Program-made: the position numbers and the translations under genes
Shown: piece after piece, positions 1 to 7,944 of the stretch
Layout: the number at the start of each line of letters is the position of its first letter
Position numbering within the stretch: the stretch's first letter is position 1
Notes under the pieces: model-generated
What the model was told of the DNA's origin: nothing
The model's database searches: none
The model's input: the letters and a program-made list of their open reading frames with translations, nothing else
Source of the DNA: an uncultured Roseibium sp.
GTDB taxonomy: Bacteria; Pseudomonadota; Alphaproteobacteria; Rhizobiales; Stappiaceae
Length of the DNA stretch: 64,000 nt
NCBI RefSeq assembly: GCF_947499295.1
Contig: NZ_CANMNP010000004.1
Coordinates: forward strand, 248,001-312,000
Reading direction: 5' to 3'

Positions 1-1748
1 ACCGTTCCAACGCGAGTTGTTCCGTCCATGGGAGAAAAAACAGGATGCGCGTCACCGCCGATGGAAAGCCCAGCGCCCAACGGTGCTGCTTGCGTGAATG
101 GAACCGAGGTCTTGCGCATGCCTTCAACCAGGAGGCTGCGTTCAGCCGCATGACCGAATTCGATACCGTCGGAGTTCTGCCGGCTTGCGCCATAAAGATC
201 CGACGGCAAGGGAATGGATCTGTTTGTGGCATGATGCCCATTGTCCAGAATGTCTTTTGGCCGTTTCAGCAAGGCTTCCGTCGGCACCGACGCGTCGCCG
301 ACAATGGTGACAAAGGATGAATTCGCACCGTTTTCCAACAACCGGCGAACCAGATAGGCCAAAAGGTCCTTGTGACCACCAACCGGTGCATAAATGCGGC
401 AAGGGAAACCGTCCCGCTCGCATACGGACTTGTAGAGGCTTTCGCCCATACCGTGCAGGCGTTGGAACTCGTAGCCTTCAGCCTTGCCGCCAGACAGCTC
501 GATGATCTGCGCAACCGTCAGGGCATTGTGCGTGGCGAACTGCGGATAGAGCACATCACGGGCAGCGAGCATGCGCTTGGCGCAACACAAATAGGAAAGG
601 TCTGTTGCAGCCTTTCGCGAGAAGACCGGATAGCCGCCAGCACCGTTTTCCTGGGCGTGCTTGATTTCCGTGTCCCAATAGGCGCCTTTTACAAGGCGCA
701 CCATCATCTTGCGTTTTGTCGTTCTGGCGGCCTTCACCAGCCAGTCGATTATCTCCACGCCGCGTTTTTGATAGGCCTGCACGGCCAGGCCGAAGCCATC
801 CCAATTCGCGGTAACCGGATCGGCGAGCAATGCAGCTATGACGTCCAGCGAGATTTCAAGTCGGTCGGCTTCTTCGGCATCGATCGTGAAATTGAGATTG
901 CGGTCCTTGGCCATTTGCACCAATTCACGCAGTCGCGGCAGCAACTCATCGCGCACCCTGTCACCGTTGACCGCCTCATAGCGAGGGTGGAGCGCTGAAA
1001 GCTTCACTGAAATCCCCGGACGCTCCGGCAGGTCCTTGTCACCGGCAGACCTGCCAATCGCCTCAATCGCATTGGCGTAGGACTGAAAGTAGCGTTCCGC
1101 ATCCTTTGCCGTGCGCGCGCCTTCACCCAGCATGTCGTAGGAATACCGGTAACCTTTGGCTTCCTGTGCTTTCGCACGTTCCAGGGCTTTCTGAATGGTT
1201 TCTCCCAACACAAACTGATGCCCGAGAAGCTGCATCGCTTTGCGGGTTGCCACGCGGACGGTCGGCATGCCCATGCGTTTGACCAAGCTCGACAGGATAC
1301 TCTGCGGCGTATCACCAGGATGCAGCAGACGAGAGGTGATTCCAAGGGCCCAGGAGGATGCGGAGACCAGCCAGGTGTCGGATTTTTGGTCTGACGGTTC
1401 GTCAAAACGGGCTGCTGCCAGCTTGTCCTCAATCAGCTTGTCTGCCGTTTCCGCATCCGGCACGCGTAACAGCGCTTCAGCCAGAACCATCATCGCAAGA
1501 CCTTCACGCGTGGTCAGGCCGAATTCACGCATGAAATCCTCGACACCGCCAAGCCCTACCTGCACGGAGCGCATATCCTCTATGAGCCCGCGCGCGCGCT
1601 GATCGATCAGCTTCTCGACAACGGGATCTGATGCAGCTTCTTTCAGGAGTGCTTCGACAAGCACCCTGTCCTCGGGCGCATAATCCGCGCGAAATGGAAC
1701 CAGATCGTCACCGTAACCCATCTTCACAGCAGCGGCAGTGGCAGTCAT
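1..1748 (-). CDS. putA: Bifunctional proline dehydrogenase / glutamate-semialdehyde dehydrogenase PutA (N-terminal part, cut by window start)
   Basis: Oxidises proline to pyrroline-5-carboxylate (FAD) and on to glutamate (NAD+). About 582 codons are present and the frame runs off position 1. The first ~170 residues are the helical PutA arm. The proline dehydrogenase barrel follows, with the family motif RLVKGAYWDTEIK and, further on, EFQRLHGMGESLY; the last part enters the linker before the aldehyde dehydrogenase domain. The start ATG (1746-1748) is preceded by GGGAGG. There is no ribbon-helix-helix domain at the N-terminus, so this PutA probably does not repress itself; control would fall to the divergent Lrp-type gene. 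The C-terminal half lies outside the window. Confidence 0.95.
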   Translation of the reverse strand, partial: MTATAAAVKMGYGDDLVPFRADYAPEDRVLVEALLKEAASDPVVEKLIDQRARGLIEDMRSVQVGLGGVEDFMREFGLTTREGLAMMVLAEALLRVPDAETADKLIEDKLAAARFDEPSDQKSDTWLVSASSWALGITSRLLHPGDTPQSILSSLVKRMGMPTVRVATRKAMQLLGHQFVLGETIQKALERAKAQEAKGYRYSYDMLGEGARTAKDAERYFQSYANAIEAIGRSAGDKDLPERPGISVKLSALHPRYEAVNGDRVRDELLPRLRELVQMAKDRNLNFTIDAEEADRLEISLDVIAALLADPVTANWDGFGLAVQAYQKRGVEIIDWLVKAARTTKRKMMVRLVKGAYWDTEIKHAQENGAGGYPVFSRKAATDLSYLCCAKRMLAARDVLYPQFATHNALTVAQIIELSGGKAEGYEFQRLHGMGESLYKSVCERDGFPCRIYAPVGGHKDLLAYLVRRLLENGANSSFVTIVGDASVPTEALLKRPKDILDNGHHATNRSIPLPSDLYGASRQNSDGIEFGHAAERSLLVEGMRKTSVPFTQAAPLGAGLSIGGDAHPVFSPMDGTTRVGT

Positions 1749-1891
1749 GAAAACCTCCCAAACGTCCTCTTCGGGACATCGATCAATACATTTCTCTAGA
1801 ATATCCGAATTTCTTGGGCTTTATTCCCTATTTTTTTGTCAATGTTCCGTGCTATCTCCGGCAAAATTAAATTTCTAAGAGGTAATTCACT

Positions 1892-2347
1892 ATGCTTGAT
1901 GCAACCGACCGGCGGATATTGAGGGCGCTGCAAGAAGACGGACGCATTACCAACACCGAGCTGTCAGACCGCGTTCGCCTCTCGCCAACGGCGACGGCTG
2001 AGCGGACCAAGCGTCTCATACGCGAAGGCTACATCGAAGGTTTTTCAGCCACCCTCGATCCCAAGAAGGTTGAGCGGGGCCTTTTGGTGTTCGTCGAAAT
2101 TCGACTTGAAAGAACGACACCGGACATCTTTGACGCCTTCAAGATCGCGGTCGAACGCTCCCCCGATATTCTTGAATGTCACATGGTCGCCGGCGGTTTC
2201 GACTATCTCATGAAAAGCCGGGTCAAGGATATGGAAGCCTATCGCAGCTTCTTGTCGGATGTGGTGCTGGCCTTTCCAGGCGTACGGGAGACGCATACAT
2301 ATGCTGTCATGGAGGAAATCAAGGACACGCATGTGCTGCCGGTCTAG
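1892..2347 (+). CDS. putR: Lrp/AsnC-family transcriptional regulator, probable putA activator PutR
   Basis: A 151-residue Lrp/AsnC protein. The N-terminal helix-turn-helix (residues ~4-55) begins LDATDRRILRALQEDGRITN, followed by a RAM ligand-binding/oligomerisation domain with the typical ...ILECHMVAGGFDYLMK stretch. It is divergent from putA across a 143-bp AT-rich spacer, the arrangement known for Agrobacterium/Rhodobacter PutR, which activates putA in response to proline. AAGAGG lies 8 nt before the ATG. The role as PutR is inferred from position and family. Confidence 0.9.
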   Translation: MLDATDRRILRALQEDGRITNTELSDRVRLSPTATAERTKRLIREGYIEGFSATLDPKKVERGLLVFVEIRLERTTPDIFDAFKIAVERSPDILECHMVAGGFDYLMKSRVKDMEAYRSFLSDVVLAFPGVRETHTYAVMEEIKDTHVLPV

Positions 2348-2459
2348 ACTTCGCGCAGAGCATGGCATGGCCTTCGCAGCGCCGGTTCACAAAGCCTTGT
2401 CTTGACCGTGTCGTACCGTCTTTGCGAGGGGAACGCAGTTCAGATCAAAAGGACTTCAG

Positions 2460-3683
2460 ATGACTCGACTTCTCGCCGCCGGTCTTTGCCTTTTCGCGCT
2501 CGTTCTAGTGCCTCTGACTGCACTCGCTCAAGCAACGCAGGAAGATCCTGCCTGGCAGGCCCTACTGGACAAAGCAAATGGTCAGACGGTCTATTTCCAT
2601 GCCTGGGGCGGAGAACCTCGGATCAACGCCTATATTCAATGGGCGGCTCGTGAGGTCGCGCGGGACTACGGTGTGCGTGTCATACATGTGAAAGTCAGCG
2701 ACACAGCAACAGTTGTCTCCCAGGTTCTGTCGGAAAAATCGGTCGGAAAGGCCTCTGGTGGTGCTGTCGACCTCATCTGGATCAACGGTGAAAATTTCGC
2801 GTCGATGAAGGAAAACGAACTTCTGGCTGCGCCTGGTTGGGCGGAGACCCTCCCGAACTGGGCATATGTCGATGTAGAGAACAAGCCGACAGTCCTGGTT
2901 GATTTCACTGTCCCGACCGATGGTCAGGAAAGCCCTTGGGGTATGGCGAAACTTGTCTTCATGCATGACAGTGCGCGCCTTGAAACACCTCCTGCATCTC
3001 TTGACGAACTTCTGGCTTACGCAACGGCCAATCCGGGACGGTTTGCCTATCCTCAGCCACCCAACTTCTACGGTACGACATTTCTGAAACAGGTTCTTGC
3101 AGGCACGGTCGCCAATGCCGAACTGCTTTCCAAACCGGTAGACAAGGCTCAATTTGAAGAAGCGGTCGCACCGCTGTTTGCTTATCTTGATAAGTTGCAC
3201 CCTCAGCTTTGGCGTGAAGGACAGGCATTTCCCAAGAACGCCTCTCATATGCGCCAACTGCTTGCAGATGGTGAACTCGACATTGCCTTTTCATTCAATC
3301 CAGGTGATGCGTCCGGTGCGATTGCCAATGGCGAACTGCCTCCGACTGTTCGAACGTTCGTTTTTGAGGGCGGCACGATCGGCAACACCCACTTTGTAGC
3401 CATCCCCTTCAACAGTTCTGCCCAGGAGGGCGCACAAGTCTTCGCGAACTTCCTCCTGTCCCCCATGGCACAAACACGCAAGCAGGAACCGGAAATCTGG
3501 GGAGACCCGACGGTACTCGACGTTGCAGGACTGCCTGCAAATGAAAAGGCCTTGTTCGACACCATGGACCTTGGGCCAGCAATCTTGTCGCCGGAAGACC
3601 TTGGACCGGTCTTGCCCGAACCACACCCGAGCTGGGTCAAAGCCCTGGAAGAAGCCTGGGTCCAGAGGTACGGTGCCGAGTGA
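2460..3683 (+). CDS. ynjB: ABC transporter substrate-binding protein, YnjB family
   Basis: A 407-residue periplasmic binding protein with a Sec signal peptide (MTRLLAAGLCLFALVLVPL, cleavage near TALAQA). The mature N-terminus carries the YnjB-type core TVYFHAWGGEPRINAYIQW and, later, DLIWINGENF. Length is close to E. coli YnjB. It begins a three-gene unit with an overlapping permease and an ATPase, the conserved YnjBCD set. The substrate of this importer class has not been established with certainty; ligand assignments such as thiamine-like or iron-linked would be guesses here. Confidence 0.88.
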   Translation: MTRLLAAGLCLFALVLVPLTALAQATQEDPAWQALLDKANGQTVYFHAWGGEPRINAYIQWAAREVARDYGVRVIHVKVSDTATVVSQVLSEKSVGKASGGAVDLIWINGENFASMKENELLAAPGWAETLPNWAYVDVENKPTVLVDFTVPTDGQESPWGMAKLVFMHDSARLETPPASLDELLAYATANPGRFAYPQPPNFYGTTFLKQVLAGTVANAELLSKPVDKAQFEEAVAPLFAYLDKLHPQLWREGQAFPKNASHMRQLLADGELDIAFSFNPGDASGAIANGELPPTVRTFVFEGGTIGNTHFVAIPFNSSAQEGAQVFANFLLSPMAQTRKQEPEIWGDPTVLDVAGLPANEKALFDTMDLGPAILSPEDLGPVLPEPHPSWVKALEEAWVQRYGAE

Positions 3684-5397
3684 GGTTGATCGCTTGTCGC
3701 AGGGAACCCGGCTTCGTGTGGACGCCCCTACCATTCTCGTAACGGTGTTGCTGGCAGGCCCGGTGCTTGCCGGCCTTGCGGGAACGGCACTTCCAGCATT
3801 CGGTTATCTGCCAGCATTGGGTTACGGGCAATTCTCATTCGCACCGTTCCAGCAGTTGTTTGAAGCGCCCGGGCTCGTGACATCCGCTTTGCTCAGCCTG
3901 TCGACAGGATTGACAGCTTCGCTGCTTTCGCTTGCGATCGTGCTTATCTTCACCGCAGGTTGGTCGGGTACGCAGACGTTTCGGCGTTTGACGCGGTTCT
4001 TGTCACCACTTCTATCTGTCCCGCATGCAGCAGCAGCTATCGGACTTGCCTTCCTGATAGCTCCATCGGGGTTCGTGGTGCGGCTGGTGTCTCCTTGGGC
4101 GACCGGATGGACGCGTCCACCCGACATTTTGATCCTGAACGACCCCTACGGTATGGCAATGACGTTCGGCCTTGTCGCCAAGGAAGTACCGTTTCTTTTT
4201 CTGATGACGCTGGCGGCGCTGAACAGGCCAAGAACCGAGGATTTTTTCAAAGCCGGCGCCGGTCTGGGCTATGGTCGTATGGCGACGTTCTTCAAGATCG
4301 TCCTGCCGCAGGTCTATCCCATGATCCGCCTGCCGATTCTCGCCGTCGTCGCCTATTCCACTTCCGTGGTCGATGTGGCAACGATCCTGGGGCCGACAAC
4401 TCCGCCCCCCCTGGCACCTCGGCTCGTAGCCTGGATGAACGATCCCGACCTTACCGAACGCCTGATGGCATCCGCCGGAGCCCTGCTGCAGCTTGCCGTA
4501 ACTCTGAGCGCACTTGTTATCTACCTATGCCTGGAGAAACTGGCGCGTGTTCTGGCACACCGCCAGTATCAAAGCGGGCATCGGTTTCGACAGGAAGGTT
4601 TCAGTCGCTTCTTCAGCCTTTTGCCGATGCTGCTGATCATCATCGTGATGGTTCTCTCGCTCTGCTTATTGGTCATTTGGTCTGCCGCAAAATCCTGGTG
4701 GTTTCCGGCCGTGTTGCCTCAGGCCTGGAGCCTGTCGAAGATGGTTGATGCTGTCCAGATGGGAAGCGGCAGTCTTGCCGCGACGCTTTTTCTTGCTGTG
4801 GTTTCCGCTTTATTGGCAACGTCGCTCACCCTCTGGCTGCTGGAGGCACGAAGCCACCGCAACCTTGCAGTCAATAAACGGTTGAAAAGTTACATCTTTC
4901 TGCCGCTCCTTGTTCCGCAGATTGCGTTTCTCTTCGGCCTTCAAATGCTATTTCTTTTATTTGGTTTGAGCGGAACACTCCTTGCTGTTCTGCTGTCCCA
5001 TCTGATTTTTGTCTTTCCCTACGCCTTTCTCGCCTTGAGCGACCCCTGGGACCAACTCGACCCGCGTTACGCGCGCGCAGCAAGGTCTATCGGCGCACCA
5101 CGGGCAAAAGTGTTCTGGAAAATTCAATTGCCGCTGCTTCTGCGACCGGTTCTGGTTACAATTGCAGTTGCTGCCGCTGTTTCGGTTGGCCAGTACCTGC
5201 CGACACTCATGATTGGCGCTGGCCGGATTGTCACGATCACAACGGAAAGTGTTGCACTCGCAAGCGGCGGCAACCGCCAGTTTGCCTCGCTCTATGCGCT
5301 GCTTCAGCTGATTGTTCCACTCATGGGTTTTTTGTTGGCAGCTCTGGTGCCGTCCCTTGTCCACCGCAACCGCGCAGCCATGCGCCTTGGAAAATAA
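3673..5397 (+). CDS. ynjC: ABC transporter permease, YnjC family (duplicated permease domains)
   Basis: A 574-residue inner-membrane protein with about 12 hydrophobic segments and two EAA-type coupling loops: FFKAGAGLGYGRMATFFKIV (middle of the first half) and YARAARSIGAPRAKVFWKIQ (second half). It is thus a tandem duplication of a binding-protein-dependent permease domain, as in YnjC and ThiP. I place the start at GTG 3673, overlapping the ynjB stop by 11 nt, because AGAGG lies 4 nt upstream. The open frame extends further 5', but that part lies inside ynjB. A GTG at 3718 is an alternative. Translational coupling to ynjB is likely. Confidence 0.87.
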   Translation: MPSEVDRLSQGTRLRVDAPTILVTVLLAGPVLAGLAGTALPAFGYLPALGYGQFSFAPFQQLFEAPGLVTSALLSLSTGLTASLLSLAIVLIFTAGWSGTQTFRRLTRFLSPLLSVPHAAAAIGLAFLIAPSGFVVRLVSPWATGWTRPPDILILNDPYGMAMTFGLVAKEVPFLFLMTLAALNRPRTEDFFKAGAGLGYGRMATFFKIVLPQVYPMIRLPILAVVAYSTSVVDVATILGPTTPPPLAPRLVAWMNDPDLTERLMASAGALLQLAVTLSALVIYLCLEKLARVLAHRQYQSGHRFRQEGFSRFFSLLPMLLIIIVMVLSLCLLVIWSAAKSWWFPAVLPQAWSLSKMVDAVQMGSGSLAATLFLAVVSALLATSLTLWLLEARSHRNLAVNKRLKSYIFLPLLVPQIAFLFGLQMLFLLFGLSGTLLAVLLSHLIFVFPYAFLALSDPWDQLDPRYARAARSIGAPRAKVFWKIQLPLLLRPVLVTIAVAAAVSVGQYLPTLMIGAGRIVTITTESVALASGGNRQFASLYALLQLIVPLMGFLLAALVPSLVHRNRAAMRLGK

Positions 5398-5406
5398 GTA
5401 TCCACG

Positions 5407-6105
5407 ATGATCGCACCCGACCCGGCATCCGGTCTTATCCTTCAGAACGTTTCCCTTCGCCTGAACGGATTGGTATTGCTGTCGATAGACTGTGACATTC
5501 CACCGGGCGCCATTCTTACCATCATGGGGGAGAGTGGCAGCGGCAAGTCCAGCCTGCTCAATTTCATTGCGGGCTTCCTGAAACCGGACTTTGAGGCGCA
5601 GGGAGACGTTGTCCTGCGTGGACGTAACCTGTCAAACGTTGCCGCGCAGGACCGGCACATCGGCCTCATGTTCCAATCGCCCTTGCTGTTTCCACATATG
5701 TCGGTTCTTCAAAATCTTATCTTTGCGATTCCCCCCGAAATCAAAAATCGGCAAAAACGGCGTGAACTCGCAGAACAAGCGCTTACGGACGTGGGTCTCG
5801 CCGGCTTTGGAACACGGGATCCAGCCACCTTGTCCGGCGGCCAGCAAACGCGGGTTGCCCTCATGCGCACACTGCTTGCTCAGCCAGAAGCATTGTTGCT
5901 GGACGAACCTTTCTCCAGCCTGGACCAATCACGCAGATCCGAAGTTCGAAAGCTCGTTTTTGATCTTGCCCGTAAAAACGGATTACCGGTACTGCTCGTC
6001 ACCCATGACGAGGAAGACGCACGCGCTGCCGGTGGTATGGTGCACCATCTTGGCGCAGACGAAACGAAAAACGGCTGCCCATTGACGGGGCAGCCGCAGC
6101 AATAG
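5407..6105 (+). CDS. ynjD: ABC transporter ATP-binding protein, YnjD family
   Basis: A 232-residue ABC ATPase that should energise the YnjBC importer. Walker A GESGSGKSS, signature LSGGQQTRVALMRTLL, Walker B EALLLDEPFSSLD and the switch His in LLVTHDEEDA are intact. It starts 9 nt after the ynjC stop. The last ~22 residues (after MVHHLGADE) are low in conservation and are encoded by DNA that also forms the hairpin of the converging bfd-bfr terminator. Confidence 0.9.
   Translation: MIAPDPASGLILQNVSLRLNGLVLLSIDCDIPPGAILTIMGESGSGKSSLLNFIAGFLKPDFEAQGDVVLRGRNLSNVAAQDRHIGLMFQSPLLFPHMSVLQNLIFAIPPEIKNRQKRRELAEQALTDVGLAGFGTRDPATLSGGQQTRVALMRTLLAQPEALLLDEPFSSLDQSRRSEVRKLVFDLARKNGLPVLLVTHDEEDARAAGGMVHHLGADETKNGCPLTGQPQQ
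6066..6096 (-). terminator. Rho-independent terminator for bfd-bfr, inside the ynjD 3' end
   Basis: On the minus strand a 9-bp stem CGGCTGCCC/GGGCAGCCG (6072-6080 with 6088-6096) with a 7-nt loop is followed by TTTTTCGTTTC. It lies just downstream of the bfr stop and within the last codons of the converging ynjD gene, so the same bases encode protein and end the opposing transcript. Confidence 0.75.
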
Positions 6106-6122
6106 AAACCGATGATTGTCGA

Positions 6123-6608
6123 CTATTCAGCCTGATCCGCCGACTTGGCCTGAAGAAGCGAATAATTGTCGATGCCGATTTGCTCGATCAGTTCCAATTG
6201 TGTTTCCAGAAAATCGATATGGCCTTCTTCATCACCGAGAAGGCGCTCGAAAAGGCTCATTGTAACGTAGTCACCGATCTCACGGCACACTTCGCGGGCT
6301 TCCTTATAAAGGGCGCGCGCCACATATTCAGCTGCCAGATCACACTCGAGACATTCCTTCAAGGACTGACCAATTCTCAGCGGGTCTAGTGTCTGAAGGT
6401 TCGGGAGCCCCTCAAGAAAGATGATCCTGTCGATCAGCTCCTGGGAATGCTGACGCTCTTCGTCGGCTTCCACCAGTTCCTTGTCTGCCAGCTTTTGGAA
6501 ACCCCAGTCGGCAAGTAGCCGGGAATGCACCCAGAACTGATTGACGACAGTCAACTCATGACGAAGTGACTTGTTGAGATACTCGATAACGCGCGGATCG
6601 CCCTTCAT
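6123..6608 (-). CDS. bfr: Bacterioferritin (lacks the haem-ligand Met52)
   Basis: A 161-residue ferritin-like four-helix protein beginning [19 protein letters not shown], normal Bfr length. All di-iron ferroxidase ligands are present at their usual numbers: Glu18, Glu51, His54, Glu94, Glu127 and His130 (...[11 protein letters not shown]). The residue that binds haem at the subunit interface, Met52 in E. coli Bfr, is Arg here (EADEERQHS). Iron oxidation and storage should work, but this subunit should not bind haem by itself. It lies 14 nt downstream of bfd in the same operon. Confidence 0.95.
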   Translation of the reverse strand: MKGDPRVIEYLNKSLRHELTVVNQFWVHSRLLADWGFQKLADKELVEADEERQHSQELIDRIIFLEGLPNLQTLDPLRIGQSLKECLECDLAAEYVARALYKEAREVCREIGDYVTMSLFERLLGDEEGHIDFLETQLELIEQIGIDNYSLLQAKSADQAE

Positions 6609-6622
6609 TAGCCCTCTCCTGG

Positions 6623-6865
6623 CTAGCGGCTTGCTGCCCGTTTTGCGGGTGCAGGCTCGGTCTCAGACTCAGAACCCTCTTCAGAGCCTTTCTTGTGAAT
6701 GATGTCAATGACAGAAGGAAAGCAGCTGCCGCACTTTGGCCGGCACCCCAGGTGACGAAACACAGCACCCGGCGTCGGCACTTTCCCATTCGGATCCGCA
6801 CGCATTTCCTCCGCAGCTTCGCGAAGCTGCTTTTCGGACAGAATGTTACATGAGCAAATGATCAT
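6623..6865 (-). CDS. bfd: (2Fe-2S)-binding protein, bacterioferritin-associated ferredoxin-like
   Basis: An 80-residue Bfd-type protein. Cys4 and Cys6 (MIICSCN) and a C-terminal pair in [11 protein letters not shown] (Cys45, Cys48, plus Cys41) supply the [2Fe-2S] ligands, followed by a short acidic/lysine-rich tail. In E. coli, Bfd passes electrons into Bfr through the haem to release stored iron. Here the partner Bfr lacks the haem Met, so the electron path may differ or need a second Bfr subunit. First gene of the bfd-bfr unit. Confidence 0.9.
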   Translation of the reverse strand: MIICSCNILSEKQLREAAEEMRADPNGKVPTPGAVFRHLGCRPKCGSCFPSVIDIIHKKGSEEGSESETEPAPAKRAASR

Positions 6866-6880
6866 TGCAGGATCCGGTGC

Positions 6881-6900
6881 ATGTCCTCATATTGGGACAT
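6881..6900. promoter_or_regulatory. Inverted repeat upstream of bfd
   Basis: ATGTCC-N8-GGACAT forms a perfect 6-bp inverted repeat 16-35 nt before the bfd start, in the 126-bp divergent spacer between bfd and the SDR gene. It could be an operator or a hairpin in the bfd leader. It does not match the Irr or RirA consensus that I know. A weak TTGACT / TTATTG promoter pair reading toward bfd lies at about 6924-6952. Confidence 0.35.
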
Positions 6901-6991
6901 ATTGGCATGGACGATTTCCAGCGCAATAACTAAACTCAACTATAAAAGTCAACTTTTTCTGAGCCTTCTGTACTCCGGCTAAGGACACGGT

Positions 6992-7750
6992 ATGAGCGTC
7001 AACGAAGCAAACGACACCCGCCCTACACTTGTCCTGACCGGAGCCAGTCGTGGCATCGGCCATGCGACTGTGAAAAAATTCTCGTCAGAAGGCTGGCGGG
7101 TCATCACCTGCTCCCGCCAGGCCTTCTCCGACAAATGCCCGTGGCCCATGGGACCGGAGGACCATATTCAGGTTGACCTGTCCGACCCTGAAAATCTTGG
7201 GTACGCAACACAGGAAATCCGCAAAAGGCTTGAGGCCAACGGCTCCAGATTGAATGCACTTGTCAACAATGCCGGTATCAGTCCCAAGGGGCCCGAAGGC
7301 GAGCGCCTCAATTCCCTCTCAACCGCCATGCATGAATGGCGCACTGTTTTTCAGGTCAACTTCTTCGCACCTATTCTGCTTGCCCGAGGTTTGTTTGAGG
7401 AGCTGAAGAGCACAAAGGGATCCGTTGTGAACGTAACCTCGATTGCAGGCATGCGGGTTCATCCATTCGCCGGCACCGCCTATGCGACTTCAAAGGCTGC
7501 GCTCGCATCGCTGACGCGGGAGATGGCCTCGGACTTCGGACCTTATGGTATTCGCGTCAATGCCATTGCACCGGGGGAAATCGATACCTCGATCCTGTCA
7601 CCCGGAACGGAAAAGCTCATTGAGGATATACCTCTGCGCCGGCTTGGCCGAACGGAGGAAGTTGCCGATACGATCTTCTATCTGTGTTCTGAAAGCTCGT
7701 CTTATGTCAGCGGCTCCGAAATACACATAAACGGCGGGCAGCATGTATAA
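6992..7750 (+). CDS. SDR-family oxidoreductase
   Basis: A 252-residue classical short-chain dehydrogenase. The cofactor loop TGASRGIG is at residues ~17-24, NNAG at ~93-96, and the catalytic Tyr/Lys pair is in YATSK (~168-172) with Ser in VTSIAG. The C-terminus has the usual ...YVSGSEIHINGGQHV end. The substrate cannot be told from sequence. It is transcribed alone, divergent from bfd. Confidence 0.85.
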   Translation: MSVNEANDTRPTLVLTGASRGIGHATVKKFSSEGWRVITCSRQAFSDKCPWPMGPEDHIQVDLSDPENLGYATQEIRKRLEANGSRLNALVNNAGISPKGPEGERLNSLSTAMHEWRTVFQVNFFAPILLARGLFEELKSTKGSVVNVTSIAGMRVHPFAGTAYATSKAALASLTREMASDFGPYGIRVNAIAPGEIDTSILSPGTEKLIEDIPLRRLGRTEEVADTIFYLCSESSSYVSGSEIHINGGQHV

Positions 7751-7764
7751 ACTTGGAACACACT

Positions 7765-7793
7765 CTTAAATTGATTTATTTGATCAATATAAG
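7765..7793. promoter_or_regulatory. AT-rich inverted repeat between SDR and chemoreceptor genes
   Basis: CTTAAATTGAT and ATCAATATAAG are inverted copies (10 of 11 positions pair) around a 7-nt centre. There is no following T run, so it is not a good terminator. It lies about 150 nt before the chemoreceptor start and may be an operator. The rest of the 194-bp spacer is AT-rich with nothing else recognised. Confidence 0.3.
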
Positions 7794-7944
7794 AAACAAT
7801 CCTGTGCAGATTCGTTTAGAATCCTGAATTATTATTTTAATCTAGGAAAGACCTGCATCTCCGAAGAGGATTTACCTAATATTCATTGCCCCGCGTAATA
7901 GTGCCTAAACAATTATGCTGATTATCCAGCTGTGTGGGGATCAA

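Noticed and set aside
3523-3672. Extended N-terminus of the YnjC permease
   Set aside because: This stretch lies wholly inside ynjB in another frame; GTG 3673 has a proper ribosome site.
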